A stretch of DNA of 64,000 nucleotides, from the NCBI RefSeq assembly GCF_004152935.1, contig NZ_SETE01000002.1, positions 372,001-436,000 of the forward strand. Direction: 5' to 3'. The translations under genes and the position numbers were made by a program. The notes beneath the pieces are model-generated. The model was not told the origin of the DNA and did no database searches. It was given only the letters and a program-made list of their open reading frames with translations. Each line of letters starts with the position of its first letter. The first letter of the stretch is position 1. This DNA is from Brumimicrobium glaciale. Lineage in GTDB: Bacteria; Bacteroidota; Bacteroidia; Flavobacteriales_D; Crocinitomicaceae. Of the stretch, positions 46,801 to 54,931 are shown piece by piece.

Positions 46801-49799
46801 CCGGTGTTTTAGAAAGATCTGTTAGAGAACATACAGAGTCAGACTTTAAAGAGCGACCAAAATATAACTCATTAAATACATTAATTGCAACATCTACTTT
46901 AGAAATGGGAATTGATGTAGGGTCATTGAACACAGCTATAAATACAAGTGTCCCTCCCCTCCCATCCAACTTCTTACAAAGAGTTGGGCGTGCAGGGCGT
47001 TCATCAGGAACCGCTCTAATAGAAAACTTCGCACAGAACAAAGCGCACGACTTGTTCTATTATGAAGAACCTTTAGAAATGATGGAAGGAGACATTGCTA
47101 CGCCAGGATGCTTCTTAAATGCAAAGGATATATTAATTCGTCACTTTACAGCCTATTGTTTTGATAGTTGGACCAAGGATGATCCAGAACGAAACCGTAT
47201 TCCTGGAATGATAAAATCATTGAATCTTCTTAAAACGAAAACTACTGATACTTCGTTTTTTATTAATCAATTAATAAGTTTTGTCTTTGACAATCAAAAA
47301 GAACTTTTCGATAATTTCATAGCTGTTTATGATGGAAAAGTTGACGTAGAGTTAATCGAAACAATTAAAACGAGTTTTAAACAAGGCGCTTTTCAACGCA
47401 AAATATTAGATGTTTTTGAAGATTTAAGAAAAGAAATCTTCTTCCTCATTGAAAAAGAGAAAGAGATTGAAGAATTCATTAAAGACAAGGATTTAGGAAA
47501 AGAAGATGATGAACGCAAGTTGCTCGAACAAGAGATAAAATCTTTGTGGCAGCTAAAAAAGTCATTAGAATTAAGACAAGTAATTGAGCACTTAACGAAT
47601 GTCGGTATTCTTCCAAATTATGCTTTCCCTGAAACAGGGGTAACTCTGAATGCCCATGTTTATGGCTTTAAACCAGAGGGAGCTGAGCAGGATCCAGTAA
47701 ATCAATCCTACGAAATTATTCGTTCAGCAACTGGTGCTTTAAAAGAATATGCACCGGACAACTTCTTCTATAGCCAAGGAAATAAGTTGGAAATTACAGG
47801 CCTTAACACTTATGATTGGAGTGGTCAAAAGTCAAGTTTAGTTACCATGAGGTTTTGTTCTAATTGTGATCATTTAGAAGAAGATGTAAAAGCAGAAAAA
47901 GGAGCTTGTCCAAAATGTGATCATGAATCGTGGAATTCTGCATCCAACAAACATAGGTTTGCAAAGCTTCATTCGGTAAAATCAGTTAATTCAAGAAATA
48001 AATCTGCTTTAAACGATTCCAAAGACGAAAGAGAGCAAAAAAACTATCGCATTTCAACTCATTTCAAATTCAATCCAAATACGATTGAAGGAACTTGGGG
48101 AATGACGAAGATTCCTTTTGGAATTGAGTACGTGAAAGATGTTGAGTTAACTCAAATCAATTTAGGAGCTGGGGTTCCACATTCAAACCACTTGACCATA
48201 AATCAACACGAGGAAATTGCTCGTCATGGTTTTGTTACCTGCAGACATTGTGGTAAATCAACTTCTAAACCACGAGAAGTACACCAGTTTGAAAATAAGA
48301 AATTTCACTATGGCTACTGTAAGCACAAAGAGGAACAATATAACAATATCACTGATGACATTTTTGAAGAAGTTTTCCTCTACCGAAGTGTAAGAACCGA
48401 GGCAATAAAAATAATACTTCCAGTTCAAGAGTTTCTAAATGAAGCAACTCAGCTTATGTTTCAGTCAGGCCTCCAATTGGGATTAAAGAAATACTACAAT
48501 GGAAATCCAGACCATGTTGCATTCGAGTTTTACTCAGAATACAACAAAGCAAACGATCGATTTGATAGGTATTTAGTAATGTATGATACAGTTCCTGGAG
48601 GAACAGGTTATCTCCAAAAACTTTTTAATCCTATTGAGTTTACTAAACTATTAAAAGGAGCTTATGAAAGCATCAGAGACTGTTCATGTAAAGATAACGG
48701 AAAGGACGGTTGTTACAGATGTATTCTCTCTTATGGAAATCAATACACAAGAGAAGATCTTAGCCGTGAAGGAGCTGAAGAATTATTTGGTAGAATAGTT
48801 CGCGCAGCAGGAAAAAAAGATTGGGAAGAAATCACCCAAGGGATATCTTCACTAACCAAGACAGGAATGATTGAGGAAAGTGAATTGGAACTAAAGTTTA
48901 TTCATGCGCTTAGAAAGTATGTGAAAGGTCAGAAAAACACTAAGTACACCTTTGAAGACAAGAAAGAAAACGGTAAAGTTGCATACCACTTAGGACTTCC
49001 AATTAAAGATGGTAAAATTACATATTTGATAAAACCCCAACTTCTATTAGGAGAAAAAGACGGTGTAGGAATTGATACAAGAACAGACTTTTACATCAAA
49101 TGCATTCAGTTGGAACGAAATGGTGAAATTATCGAAGATATTGATGAGCTTTTAGCATATAAGGAAGTAGCGATATACCTTGATGGCTACACTTACCACG
49201 CTTCAGATAAACACATGCGCTTCTATAATGATTTAGCCATTAGAAACGAAATTAACGCTACTCCGAATATTAAGTCATGGTCATTAGGCTGGTCAGATGT
49301 AGTGATTTTAGAATCAACAAATGATGAAGATAAATTAGATGAGTTATTCGTGTCAAAAAATCGATACAACGATTCAATTAAAAAACTAAAAACCTTACCA
49401 GCTACTTCCATCTTAACAGCGGGTTTATGGGAAACTAAAAACTCAATCGAACGCTTATTATGGTATTTACAGAACAGTAATTCATCACAAATAAAAAGTG
49501 AAGTGGGCTTACTGCTCCTTTCATTTCAAGAAGAGTTTGGTAAAAAGGCCTATTCGCTTCTTAATGCTGAAAAGTTGATAAATGGAGACCTAGATGTCGA
49601 AATGGCATCTATCAATGGTGATTCCTATTTGTTATCAGACTTAACAGAGGCCAATGATTTATTTAAGTTTACAGCTTTAGCCAGATTGAAAGATTTTGAT
49701 GTATTGACTGGTTTGAAAGTAGAGCAGCTTGAAAAGATTGATAAGGTGATGTGGGAGAGGTTTTTGAGGTTGTATAGTTTGATTGGGGTTATCAGTTAA
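43827..49799 (+). CDS. 1990-aa DEAH helicase with DUF1998 and Vsr-like nuclease tail, DruE-like
   Basis: Helicase lobe 1 has Walker A TGTGSGKT with Lys107 and the DELH box at Asp236 followed by TSATIG; lobe 2 has TSTLEMGIDVG and QRVGRAGR. Between and after are several zinc knuckles (CRECG, CPEC, CSNC, CRHCG). A DUF1998 region ends in CSCKDNGKDGCYRC (Cys1619, 1621, 1629, 1632). The last 300 residues contain Asp1754 (DTRTDFYIK) and Asp1786 with His1791 (YLDGYTYHA), which match Vsr-like restriction-fold nucleases. Size and domains fit DruE of Druantia; a fusion of DrmA and DrmB of DISARM is the alternative. It closes the operon, 3 bases after mcrC. Confidence 0.88.
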   Translation: MLPLQQAYEVKQSIIEYLKATFSFKEKKVSDAFYNFIEDPKEGIFKGPYVSLKLPFETAASNEEMPLEISPNFSAYKHQFEAFKRLHTKDGHQPKPTLLTTGTGSGKTESFLFPILDYCHKHKDERGIKVIILYPMNALATDQAKRLAELIHGDERLNGKITAGLFIGEGKDKSKFPKNMGETHIIENRDEIISNPPDILLTNFKMLDYGLMRHNFHQLWTHNFDNPELLRFLVLDELHTYDGAQGTDVANLIRRLKLKLNTPKNHLCPVGTSATIGKGEDSVKLLTEYASDVFGEHFTADSVIIEHRLSSDQFFTIPDEELDTFIPRIVGLQQSRLGINENYVDYVIRQKKLWQLPENIDAYNLSKELKKLKVVKDISRVLSDKIVSIADLIEGVEAINPEFKRLAEYEAEGDFSPKEEVITSILALVAEAKSDEEGRFPFLFLQIQIWVREMSGLLREFNEEPTFTWRDKIVGKEHNAALPPYFCRECGASGWLAVKHDNRNQFELDPLEVYEQYFTNHKNIYFTNTHEEAHYGIDEYDPTTTITPFVHQVDLKHMDHITEQRMHMIAYRKVKDQKNIHTCPECNSANDMSIIGTRIATLNSVSISQILSSDLDERGEKYRKVLAFTNGVQDAAHHAGFVEARNYRFTFRASLQKVINHIGKPVDLETLKDEFISYWKSNSDPQEANHLEAYFYRFFPSDYIGKAQVEDYRNPNTNSFSKAFEKEFDTRIHWEILSEFGYNASIGRTLEKTGSSAVSFNKELFESTFDDMLDWMQANMLSSIEKEQFVKFLNGILHRMRKRGAIDHEFLSKFRTNELKLWDLNWMRDSRHYLNKNFGPKSRIPKLISNGVHTRGVLDTTFAKTTNWYHSYFAKSFQLTVVNNAVINEFYELLFDKLTFNGLMSQQVTKEGENYALLPENIKVSNKVANYHCDTCSSTLQVTEGDDMTLDTSCLGYRCSGHYKKSEENKLNYYNLIYNRTNSPRIYAAEHTGVLERSVREHTESDFKERPKYNSLNTLIATSTLEMGIDVGSLNTAINTSVPPLPSNFLQRVGRAGRSSGTALIENFAQNKAHDLFYYEEPLEMMEGDIATPGCFLNAKDILIRHFTAYCFDSWTKDDPERNRIPGMIKSLNLLKTKTTDTSFFINQLISFVFDNQKELFDNFIAVYDGKVDVELIETIKTSFKQGAFQRKILDVFEDLRKEIFFLIEKEKEIEEFIKDKDLGKEDDERKLLEQEIKSLWQLKKSLELRQVIEHLTNVGILPNYAFPETGVTLNAHVYGFKPEGAEQDPVNQSYEIIRSATGALKEYAPDNFFYSQGNKLEITGLNTYDWSGQKSSLVTMRFCSNCDHLEEDVKAEKGACPKCDHESWNSASNKHRFAKLHSVKSVNSRNKSALNDSKDEREQKNYRISTHFKFNPNTIEGTWGMTKIPFGIEYVKDVELTQINLGAGVPHSNHLTINQHEEIARHGFVTCRHCGKSTSKPREVHQFENKKFHYGYCKHKEEQYNNITDDIFEEVFLYRSVRTEAIKIILPVQEFLNEATQLMFQSGLQLGLKKYYNGNPDHVAFEFYSEYNKANDRFDRYLVMYDTVPGGTGYLQKLFNPIEFTKLLKGAYESIRDCSCKDNGKDGCYRCILSYGNQYTREDLSREGAEELFGRIVRAAGKKDWEEITQGISSLTKTGMIEESELELKFIHALRKYVKGQKNTKYTFEDKKENGKVAYHLGLPIKDGKITYLIKPQLLLGEKDGVGIDTRTDFYIKCIQLERNGEIIEDIDELLAYKEVAIYLDGYTYHASDKHMRFYNDLAIRNEINATPNIKSWSLGWSDVVILESTNDEDKLDELFVSKNRYNDSIKKLKTLPATSILTAGLWETKNSIERLLWYLQNSNSSQIKSEVGLLLLSFQEEFGKKAYSLLNAEKLINGDLDVEMASINGDSYLLSDLTEANDLFKFTALARLKDFDVLTGLKVEQLEKIDKVMWERFLRLYSLIGVIS

Positions 49800-49925
49800 A
49801 TATATGATACAATTTGAATCAATAAGAATTTATGTAGAAATTAAAAAGAGCTTACTATATTTATTCTATAACCCTATGTTAAAAGTGAGAAGACAAACGA
49901 TATTTAATTTTAAAGTGTAAATCCC

Positions 49926-51035
49926 ATGTCATCAAGACTAGAAAAAGTAAAAACCTGCTTCCAAAACATGGACATAAACGGCTTGAGAAAACTCTTAACT
50001 CAAGAGGATTATCTCTTACAAACAAGTCCTAAAGTCTTTTTAGAAGCCATCGATGATGTATTCAACACATTAAAACAGAGAGGTAACACTTCACTTTTTC
50101 TTTATCCAACAATTGGCCATGGTAGGGATGGTCAGCCAAAATCTGCTATTCAGTTTATAGCTTGTAAAACGGAGAACGTTATTAATGAAAGTATTGATGC
50201 GGATCATTTTAAGTTAATCCTTTATGAAGAAAAAGATATCATAGTTTTTGAAATTGGAAGAGTCATAAGTTATAGTCAGGATTTCAAATCGAAAGGTCAA
50301 TCACTCGATTTCTGTATTGAGGAAATTGATAAACTACCACAATTTCAAAATGAGTATACTATAGAAAAAGATAGAGAAGGTAGTCAAGCATTTAAAGAAC
50401 TTATCCAATTACAAAAAGACATTAGAGATCTTTCTGAATATGTCGCTTGGATTGAAAAATACTCCTCTCTTTTTGAAGAAAGTCTTTATTATGATAGAAA
50501 AGGTTTAACTAAGTTTCATAAGTTCTTCAGAGCATTTCTACGGATCAGAAAATTAAAATACTTCAATTATGAAATCTATAAATTTGTTGCACAAAAAGGC
50601 TATCACGAATTCTTAGAAATAGATCCAACAAAAGTAGAAGAAATAATCCCTTGGCTCGCTAGGTATGAAAGATTACCTATTTGGTTAATATCTTATTATG
50701 ACAAAAAAATTGAATCCAATTTAGAAAAAGGATATTTTGAGTTTGAAAATTGTAAAATCAGGATAGACGGCTTAGATGAAATTTTAAAATTCATTCATTA
50801 TTTCAATCTTTATAAAGAGCAATACAAAGAAGAATTCAAACATATGAGGTTTAAATATGCATTTGATTCATATGGTTACCATGATCCTAAATACAAAGGT
50901 TTTTTTGAGGTGGTTTCAAAGCACCTGCATATACCTACAAAGCCAATAAAAATAAGGAGTGAGGAAGACCCAATCGAAAGACATCATCATTTATGGCATT
51001 TATTTAGAGAACAATATCCAGTTATAAAAAAATAG
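49926..51035 (+). CDS. Hypothetical protein, relative of the gene at 26427
   Basis: A 369-residue cytoplasmic protein. Its first 80 residues align by eye to the protein at 26427 (matching FL..(D)..F...K..G.TS), and the middle contains the same Trp-Ile/Leu-Glu-Lys-Tyr pattern (AWIEKYSSLFEESLYY). The Cys cluster of that relative is absent. The family is not known to me. It lies 126 bases after the defence operon in the same direction and could be read through from it. Confidence 0.65.
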   Translation: MSSRLEKVKTCFQNMDINGLRKLLTQEDYLLQTSPKVFLEAIDDVFNTLKQRGNTSLFLYPTIGHGRDGQPKSAIQFIACKTENVINESIDADHFKLILYEEKDIIVFEIGRVISYSQDFKSKGQSLDFCIEEIDKLPQFQNEYTIEKDREGSQAFKELIQLQKDIRDLSEYVAWIEKYSSLFEESLYYDRKGLTKFHKFFRAFLRIRKLKYFNYEIYKFVAQKGYHEFLEIDPTKVEEIIPWLARYERLPIWLISYYDKKIESNLEKGYFEFENCKIRIDGLDEILKFIHYFNLYKEQYKEEFKHMRFKYAFDSYGYHDPKYKGFFEVVSKHLHIPTKPIKIRSEEDPIERHHHLWHLFREQYPVIKK

Positions 51036-51067
51036 TATCTCATTTAAATGAAGCTTCCCATTTCACC

Positions 51068-51234
51068 CTAGTGCTGTAATTCATAAATAACGATGCTTAA
51101 ATTTCGCTTAATTTTTTTCTTTAGACAAGGCAAAATTTTCAAGCATAGCCATAGTTACGGTTTAAAATTTTAACGAAGAATAAAGGAAAAAGAGGAGTGA
51201 AATAAGTGATGGAATTTATGCATTAGAGCACTAG
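51068..51234. mobile_element. MITE-like element with imperfect terminal inverted repeats
   Basis: The ends are CTAGTGCTGTAATTCATAAA at 51068-51087 and the near complement TTTATGCATTAGAGCACTAG at 51215-51234 (18 of 20 positions agree). The interior shows the partly symmetric body CTTTAGACAAGGCAAAATTTT and AAAATTTTAACGAAGAATAAA. It is 167 bp and encodes nothing. The stop codon of the gene at 51223 lies inside the right end. Confidence 0.7.
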
Positions 51235-51660
51235 CCTAAACCCCAACCTATCCAGTATTTCAAAGTAAACTTTATTAACCTTTTCGTCTTCATTAAACAA
51301 AACTTCCCAAAAGGCATCATGGATTGGATTTAGGTGTTTGTCCGACAAAGCCTCAATCTCTATGATTGTTTCATTATCTGAATTCGTTATTGTATGATAG
51401 ATTTCGGAGATATTATCTAAATCAATTTCAAACAACTCTATTGGCTCCAACCCCGATGGACGATAATCATTAATTTTGTCTGCATAAACAACCATTGTAG
51501 CATGATTGCCTTCTTTTATTCCTGATCTAATTGACAAAAACTCATATTCCTTTCCAACCTCTAAGAACCACTTTCCATCTTCGTTACCAAAGTAGTCTAG
51601 CGCATTTGTTTTGATACAAATTCCTTTGATTATTTTTGAATCCCCCATTTTAAATCCCAT
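51223..51660 (-). CDS. Hypothetical protein ending inside the MITE
   Basis: A 145-residue cytoplasmic protein, family unknown, beta-rich (WFLEVGKEYEFLSIRSGIKEG), with a long acidic middle. The last three codons (Leu-Val-Leu) and the TAA are made from the terminal repeat of the MITE-like element, so the true C-terminus may have been longer or different before insertion. ATG codons at 51660 and 51648 both fit. Confidence 0.6.
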   Translation of the reverse strand: MGFKMGDSKIIKGICIKTNALDYFGNEDGKWFLEVGKEYEFLSIRSGIKEGNHATMVVYADKINDYRPSGLEPIELFEIDLDNISEIYHTITNSDNETIIEIEALSDKHLNPIHDAFWEVLFNEDEKVNKVYFEILDRLGFRLVL

Positions 51661-51740
51661 TTATATTCTCGATTTATTGTATAACACGTCAAGCCTTTTT
51701 AACGCGATAAAGATTTTAGAGTATTTTAGAAAAAACTTGC

Positions 51741-52358
51741 TCACTCCCCATAATATTCTAACCAATATAGTATTTGTTCTTTACGCACTTCGTCAATAGC
51801 ATCACCTAGGCTATGGGGCAGTAATTTTTGATTCCAAAACAATTCACTAAATACCTTGCAGAAATATAAGGTAAAGCAAAAGCGATTCCAATCTACAAAA
51901 AATCCAATCTCATTCCATTTATCACCTATCCATAATGTTCCGCCAATTGTAAAATAGCGATAATATGACCAAATAAATTCAGGAAAATCACCAAGTCCTA
52001 CCTTTTCATTTTTGGCGAGCCATTGTGTTGTTTTTTCACGGGAATGCAATATTTGTCGATATTCTCTGAGTTCTTTCTTGAAAAACGCTTCTTTTTTTGC
52101 AATTAGAGAAATTTCATCCATAAAATTAAAATAGTATATAAATTCCATATAAGGATTCATAATTGTATCTTGATACTCAGTGTAGACTACAAATTTGGTA
52201 TCATAATTAACATTCTTCTCTTTGAAATATAGCATAATCTCAGCGTAAGCATCCGAATATTTTAGAAGCCACCACTCTATCTTTTGCAAACTCATAATAG
52301 GCTCGGTATTGAGCTCTTCAAAGTCTTCTAAGTAGTTTTCGGGTTCATTAGGTTTCAT
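51741..52358 (-). CDS. Hypothetical protein, N-terminally shortened relative of 26427
   Basis: A 205-residue protein whose core (SLQKIEWWLLKYSDAYAEIM, then KKEAFFKKELREYRQILHS) aligns with the middle of the 26427 protein (WLEKYAHYNSNIVASL and KKESYFKKQLSEYRKVEDS). The N-terminal and C-terminal parts of that relative are missing. Its tail (WNRFCFTLYFCKVFSELFWNQKLLP) is unrelated. Function unknown. Confidence 0.6.
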   Translation of the reverse strand: MKPNEPENYLEDFEELNTEPIMSLQKIEWWLLKYSDAYAEIMLYFKEKNVNYDTKFVVYTEYQDTIMNPYMEFIYYFNFMDEISLIAKKEAFFKKELREYRQILHSREKTTQWLAKNEKVGLGDFPEFIWSYYRYFTIGGTLWIGDKWNEIGFFVDWNRFCFTLYFCKVFSELFWNQKLLPHSLGDAIDEVRKEQILYWLEYYGE

Positions 52359-52940
52359 ATTATTTAGGTTAAAGAGTTTATATTAATTTAGATTATGTTG
52401 TGATGGCTTCAAAAAATAATTTCAACAAAAATTAAAATTGGTTTTGTTAATCCCAAAAACACTTAGCTAGGTTTGATTTATTATTTTTGAAAATAATAAA
52501 TCAAACCTAGCTATAAAGAAGTACTTACTTGGCATCAATAAAGGAACACTTTTATTTTTCATTAATCAAATTTATCATAAACCTCACTCTTTAAATGTTG
52601 TAAAGTTTCAACTTGAAACAAAATGGTTTTAATTTAAAGAGAATATCAAACTTATTTTCGAAATATTTCTTTCTAAGAAAAATAAAACAATTTAAACTAT
52701 GTACATAAAAAAAGATAATCCTTTTTTAAAATTATTTTCAATTTCTTTTGAAAAACAAATGTTAGACTTTTATTAAACAGGAAACTTATTAACAAAAATC
52801 AACTTATTTCCACACCTTTTTCTTCCATTTCAAATTAGATTAAAACAAATCAATTTAAATCAAATTATCACTTATAAACCTTCATTTACTAAGTTTTAAT
52901 TCAAGTAAAAAGAGCAGTATCTTAGTTAAAAAAATTAATT
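52359..52940. other. AT-rich divergent intergenic region
   Basis: About 580 bases between divergent genes. Apart from the 50-bp palindrome described separately it contains only AT-rich sequence and one 25-codon open frame at about 52700 (MYIKKDNPFLKLFSIS...), which is too short to support. It may be the control or origin region of the element to its right. Confidence 0.5.
52464..52513. repeat. 50-bp near-perfect palindrome
   Basis: A 24-base arm beginning TAGCTAGGTTTGATTT pairs perfectly with the opposite arm ending AAATCAAACCTAGCTA, leaving two central bases. It sits upstream of genes on both sides, so it is not a terminator for either. It is the strongest hairpin in the window. Confidence 0.9.
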
Positions 52941-53303
52941 ATGATACAACAAAAAGACCCTTACACTGGAGAAATATTTTATGCAAAACGAAGTAATCAA
53001 CGTTTTGCAAATCGAGAAAATCAAGTAGCTTATAACAATGCTAAAGCGAAGGAATTACGCGACCAAATGGCTGAAGTTGACATTCAAATCAAAAGAAATT
53101 GGCAAATACTTTCTGATGTTTTAGAAAACGCTGATAAACTTATCCAATCAAAAGACTATTTACTTGGATGTGGGTATAACTTCAATTTCTTTAACAACAT
53201 AAGAGAAAGCGAAGGAAATCAATATTTCGGAGTTTATGATTATGGTTTGAGACTAATTGAAATCGGAAAATATGAACTAATAAAATTCAATAGAGATGAG
53301 TAG
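52941..53303 (+). CDS. Hypothetical protein with a degenerate Cys-rich N-terminus
   Basis: A 120-residue protein of a type common in Bacteroidota integrative elements. The N-terminus DPYTGEIFYAKRSNQRFANR has the spacing of a zinc-finger family whose members begin CxxCGxxFxxKRSxQxFC, but the cysteines are replaced here. A helical region (NNAKAKELRDQMAEVD) follows. It overlaps the next gene by 8 bases. Confidence 0.6.
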   Translation: MIQQKDPYTGEIFYAKRSNQRFANRENQVAYNNAKAKELRDQMAEVDIQIKRNWQILSDVLENADKLIQSKDYLLGCGYNFNFFNNIRESEGNQYFGVYDYGLRLIEIGKYELIKFNRDE

Positions 53304-53529
53304 ATATTTAGAAATAGGAGAAGTTATTGAAACTATACCAAATCATTTAAAGATAGTCAAGGCACCAAGTGTTGGATCTGTATTAAATATTGAAACAAAT
53401 GTCATATCTGATAATCCACCGGAAAACAAATTCAATTGGATATTGATTATTGGAATTGCAGCTTGTGGCTTAATAATTTACTACAATATAAAGAAACATG
53501 AAGATATTTCTACTCGTAACAAATCATAA
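53296..53529 (+). CDS. Small single-helix membrane protein
   Basis: A 77-residue protein with one membrane helix (about residues 47-64, WILIIGIAACGLIIYY) and a basic C-terminus. No family recognised. It is coupled to the previous gene by overlap. Confidence 0.55.
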   Translation: MSRYLEIGEVIETIPNHLKIVKAPSVGSVLNIETNVISDNPPENKFNWILIIGIAACGLIIYYNIKKHEDISTRNKS

Positions 53530-53545
53530 ATAACTTGCTTTCATA

Positions 53546-53732
53546 ATGATTGTTAAGGAATTAAAAGAAAGAAAAGTTTCTTTTGAAACTTTCAAAATTC
53601 AACATCTTAAAAAAGCAATTTAAATCAATTTTAAGTAAAGGAGTAGAATCAAAATTATCAGGTAAACATACGGTTATATCCTCAATGCCTGATTTACAAA
53701 AATTTTTAGTTGAACAATTAGAAATAAGATAG
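53546..53732 (+). pseudogene. Possible frameshifted small gene
   Basis: ATG at 53546 opens 25 codons (MIVKELKERKVSFETFKIQH...). In a neighbouring frame, 53583-53732 reads 49 codons without stop (LKLSKFNILKKQFKSILSK...) to TAG. The two join plausibly by one shift. It could equally be two chance frames. Confidence 0.3.
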
Positions 53733-53745
53733 TTAGATACAAATA

Positions 53746-53786
53746 AATGCGCCTTGAATTACATTAATTTATATTCAAGGCGCATT
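53746..53786. terminator. Bidirectional terminator
   Basis: A 14-base arm, AATGCGCCTTGAAT, and its exact complement enclose a 13-base loop. It lies between the rightward small genes and the leftward primase module, with A/T runs on both sides. Confidence 0.85.
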
Positions 53787-53799
53787 AAAATTAAATTAT

Positions 53800-54837
53800 T
53801 TAACCAATTTTGCTAAAGCAAAGCAACTTTTTAAATGAAGATAAATCTATAACCATATCTTTATCAAATGATTCAATATTTTTCCCTAATATTGGATGAC
53901 GCATTATTTTAGTTTTAAGAATAGTATTAAACTCTGTTTCCAATTGAGCTTTTATATCATTATTCCTTACTAGAATATCTGCTAAATCTAAACCTTTTTT
54001 AGAATTACTTTTAACTGACTTCTTTTTCAAAAAATCAGAAACATCTATTTCTATTTTTAGATCAGTAGAAATTTCAGCAGCCTTTTTGACCCAGGCATCA
54101 TGCGCATCTGTATCGGGAAAAACAATTATACTACTTTCTTTTAATACCTGTAATGATTTAGGTCTGAATAACTGAAATGAGCCTGTCGCTATCCAATTAA
54201 ATTGAGGAAACTCTATTGCGCATACTAATGTTGTTTTTTCAGACTCGACCAAACAAACCACATTTTCATTATTTAAATCAGATAGTAAATGTTCACCAAA
54301 AAGCACTTGTTTTAAATTAAACTGATTCAAATTGAGCAGAGAATGAGCCCATGTAATCAAAGGTCTTGGTTTCTTCACTCTTTTACCACTATCAGCGTTG
54401 TATTTCATCACTTTTCCAGACCTTAATTTTCCAGAGCCATCCATCTGCCAAAACACAGTAGATCCTCCCCAAGCTTTCGAAGTTCCAACATTGTATTTAA
54501 GAAAAACATATTTTACTAAGTTTTCATCATAATGTTTTATCAAATACTGATACAAATTGTTTCGTTCATATCCACGCATTGATGCCTCAAAAATTTCTCT
54601 TTTTATAAATGACGTTGGAGGTTTTGGTTTTGGTGGATAAATTACATGCATATTGGATATATCATCTCCTCCATTAGGCTTATTAAAGTAGCCACATTTC
54701 AAGACTCGGTCGCACCTACCGTACTCTGCTGGTAGATAATCACCATCAAGATTAATAAATCTCACCATACGTTTTTTGCTACATTTTGGGCAATAGAATT
54801 TCTTACTCGACTTGTCGAGTTCATTTTTATACTTCAT
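53800..54837 (-). CDS. DUF6371-like protein with zinc ribbon and toprim-like domain
   Basis: A 345-residue protein. The N-terminus has a zinc ribbon (FYCPKCSKKRM ... CDRVLKCGYFN), like primase DNA-binding fingers. The middle has a toprim-like pair: VESEKTTLVCAIEF supplies the acidic Glu and IIVFPDTDAHD the Asp-x-Asp. This resembles DUF6371-type partners of element primases. It probably helps start replication of the element. It is downstream of the primase-helicase gene with 94 bases between, which contain palindromic repeats. Confidence 0.75.
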   Translation of the reverse strand: MKYKNELDKSSKKFYCPKCSKKRMVRFINLDGDYLPAEYGRCDRVLKCGYFNKPNGGDDISNMHVIYPPKPKPPTSFIKREIFEASMRGYERNNLYQYLIKHYDENLVKYVFLKYNVGTSKAWGGSTVFWQMDGSGKLRSGKVMKYNADSGKRVKKPRPLITWAHSLLNLNQFNLKQVLFGEHLLSDLNNENVVCLVESEKTTLVCAIEFPQFNWIATGSFQLFRPKSLQVLKESSIIVFPDTDAHDAWVKKAAEISTDLKIEIDVSDFLKKKSVKSNSKKGLDLADILVRNNDIKAQLETEFNTILKTKIMRHPILGKNIESFDKDMVIDLSSFKKLLCFSKIG

Positions 54838-54931
54838 AATCTTTGGAATTAAGGAATTAGGATATTCTGCAATAGGGTATATCCTAATTCATGTTATATT
54901 AATAATAGGGTATACCCTATTTAAAGGAATC
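54838..54931. promoter_or_regulatory. Palindromic repeats between toprim-like and primase-helicase genes
   Basis: AATAGGGTATACCCTATT at 54904-54921 is a perfect 18-bp palindrome, and AATAGGGTATATCCTAATT at 54871-54889 is a near copy of it. Flanking AATTAAGGAATTAGG-type sequences near 54847 and 54930 form another inverted pair. They could be operators or origin iterons. Confidence 0.55.

Noticed and set aside
52700-52777. 25-codon frame MYIKKDNPFLKLFSIS...
   Set aside because: Too short and in an AT-rich region; no family or start signal.
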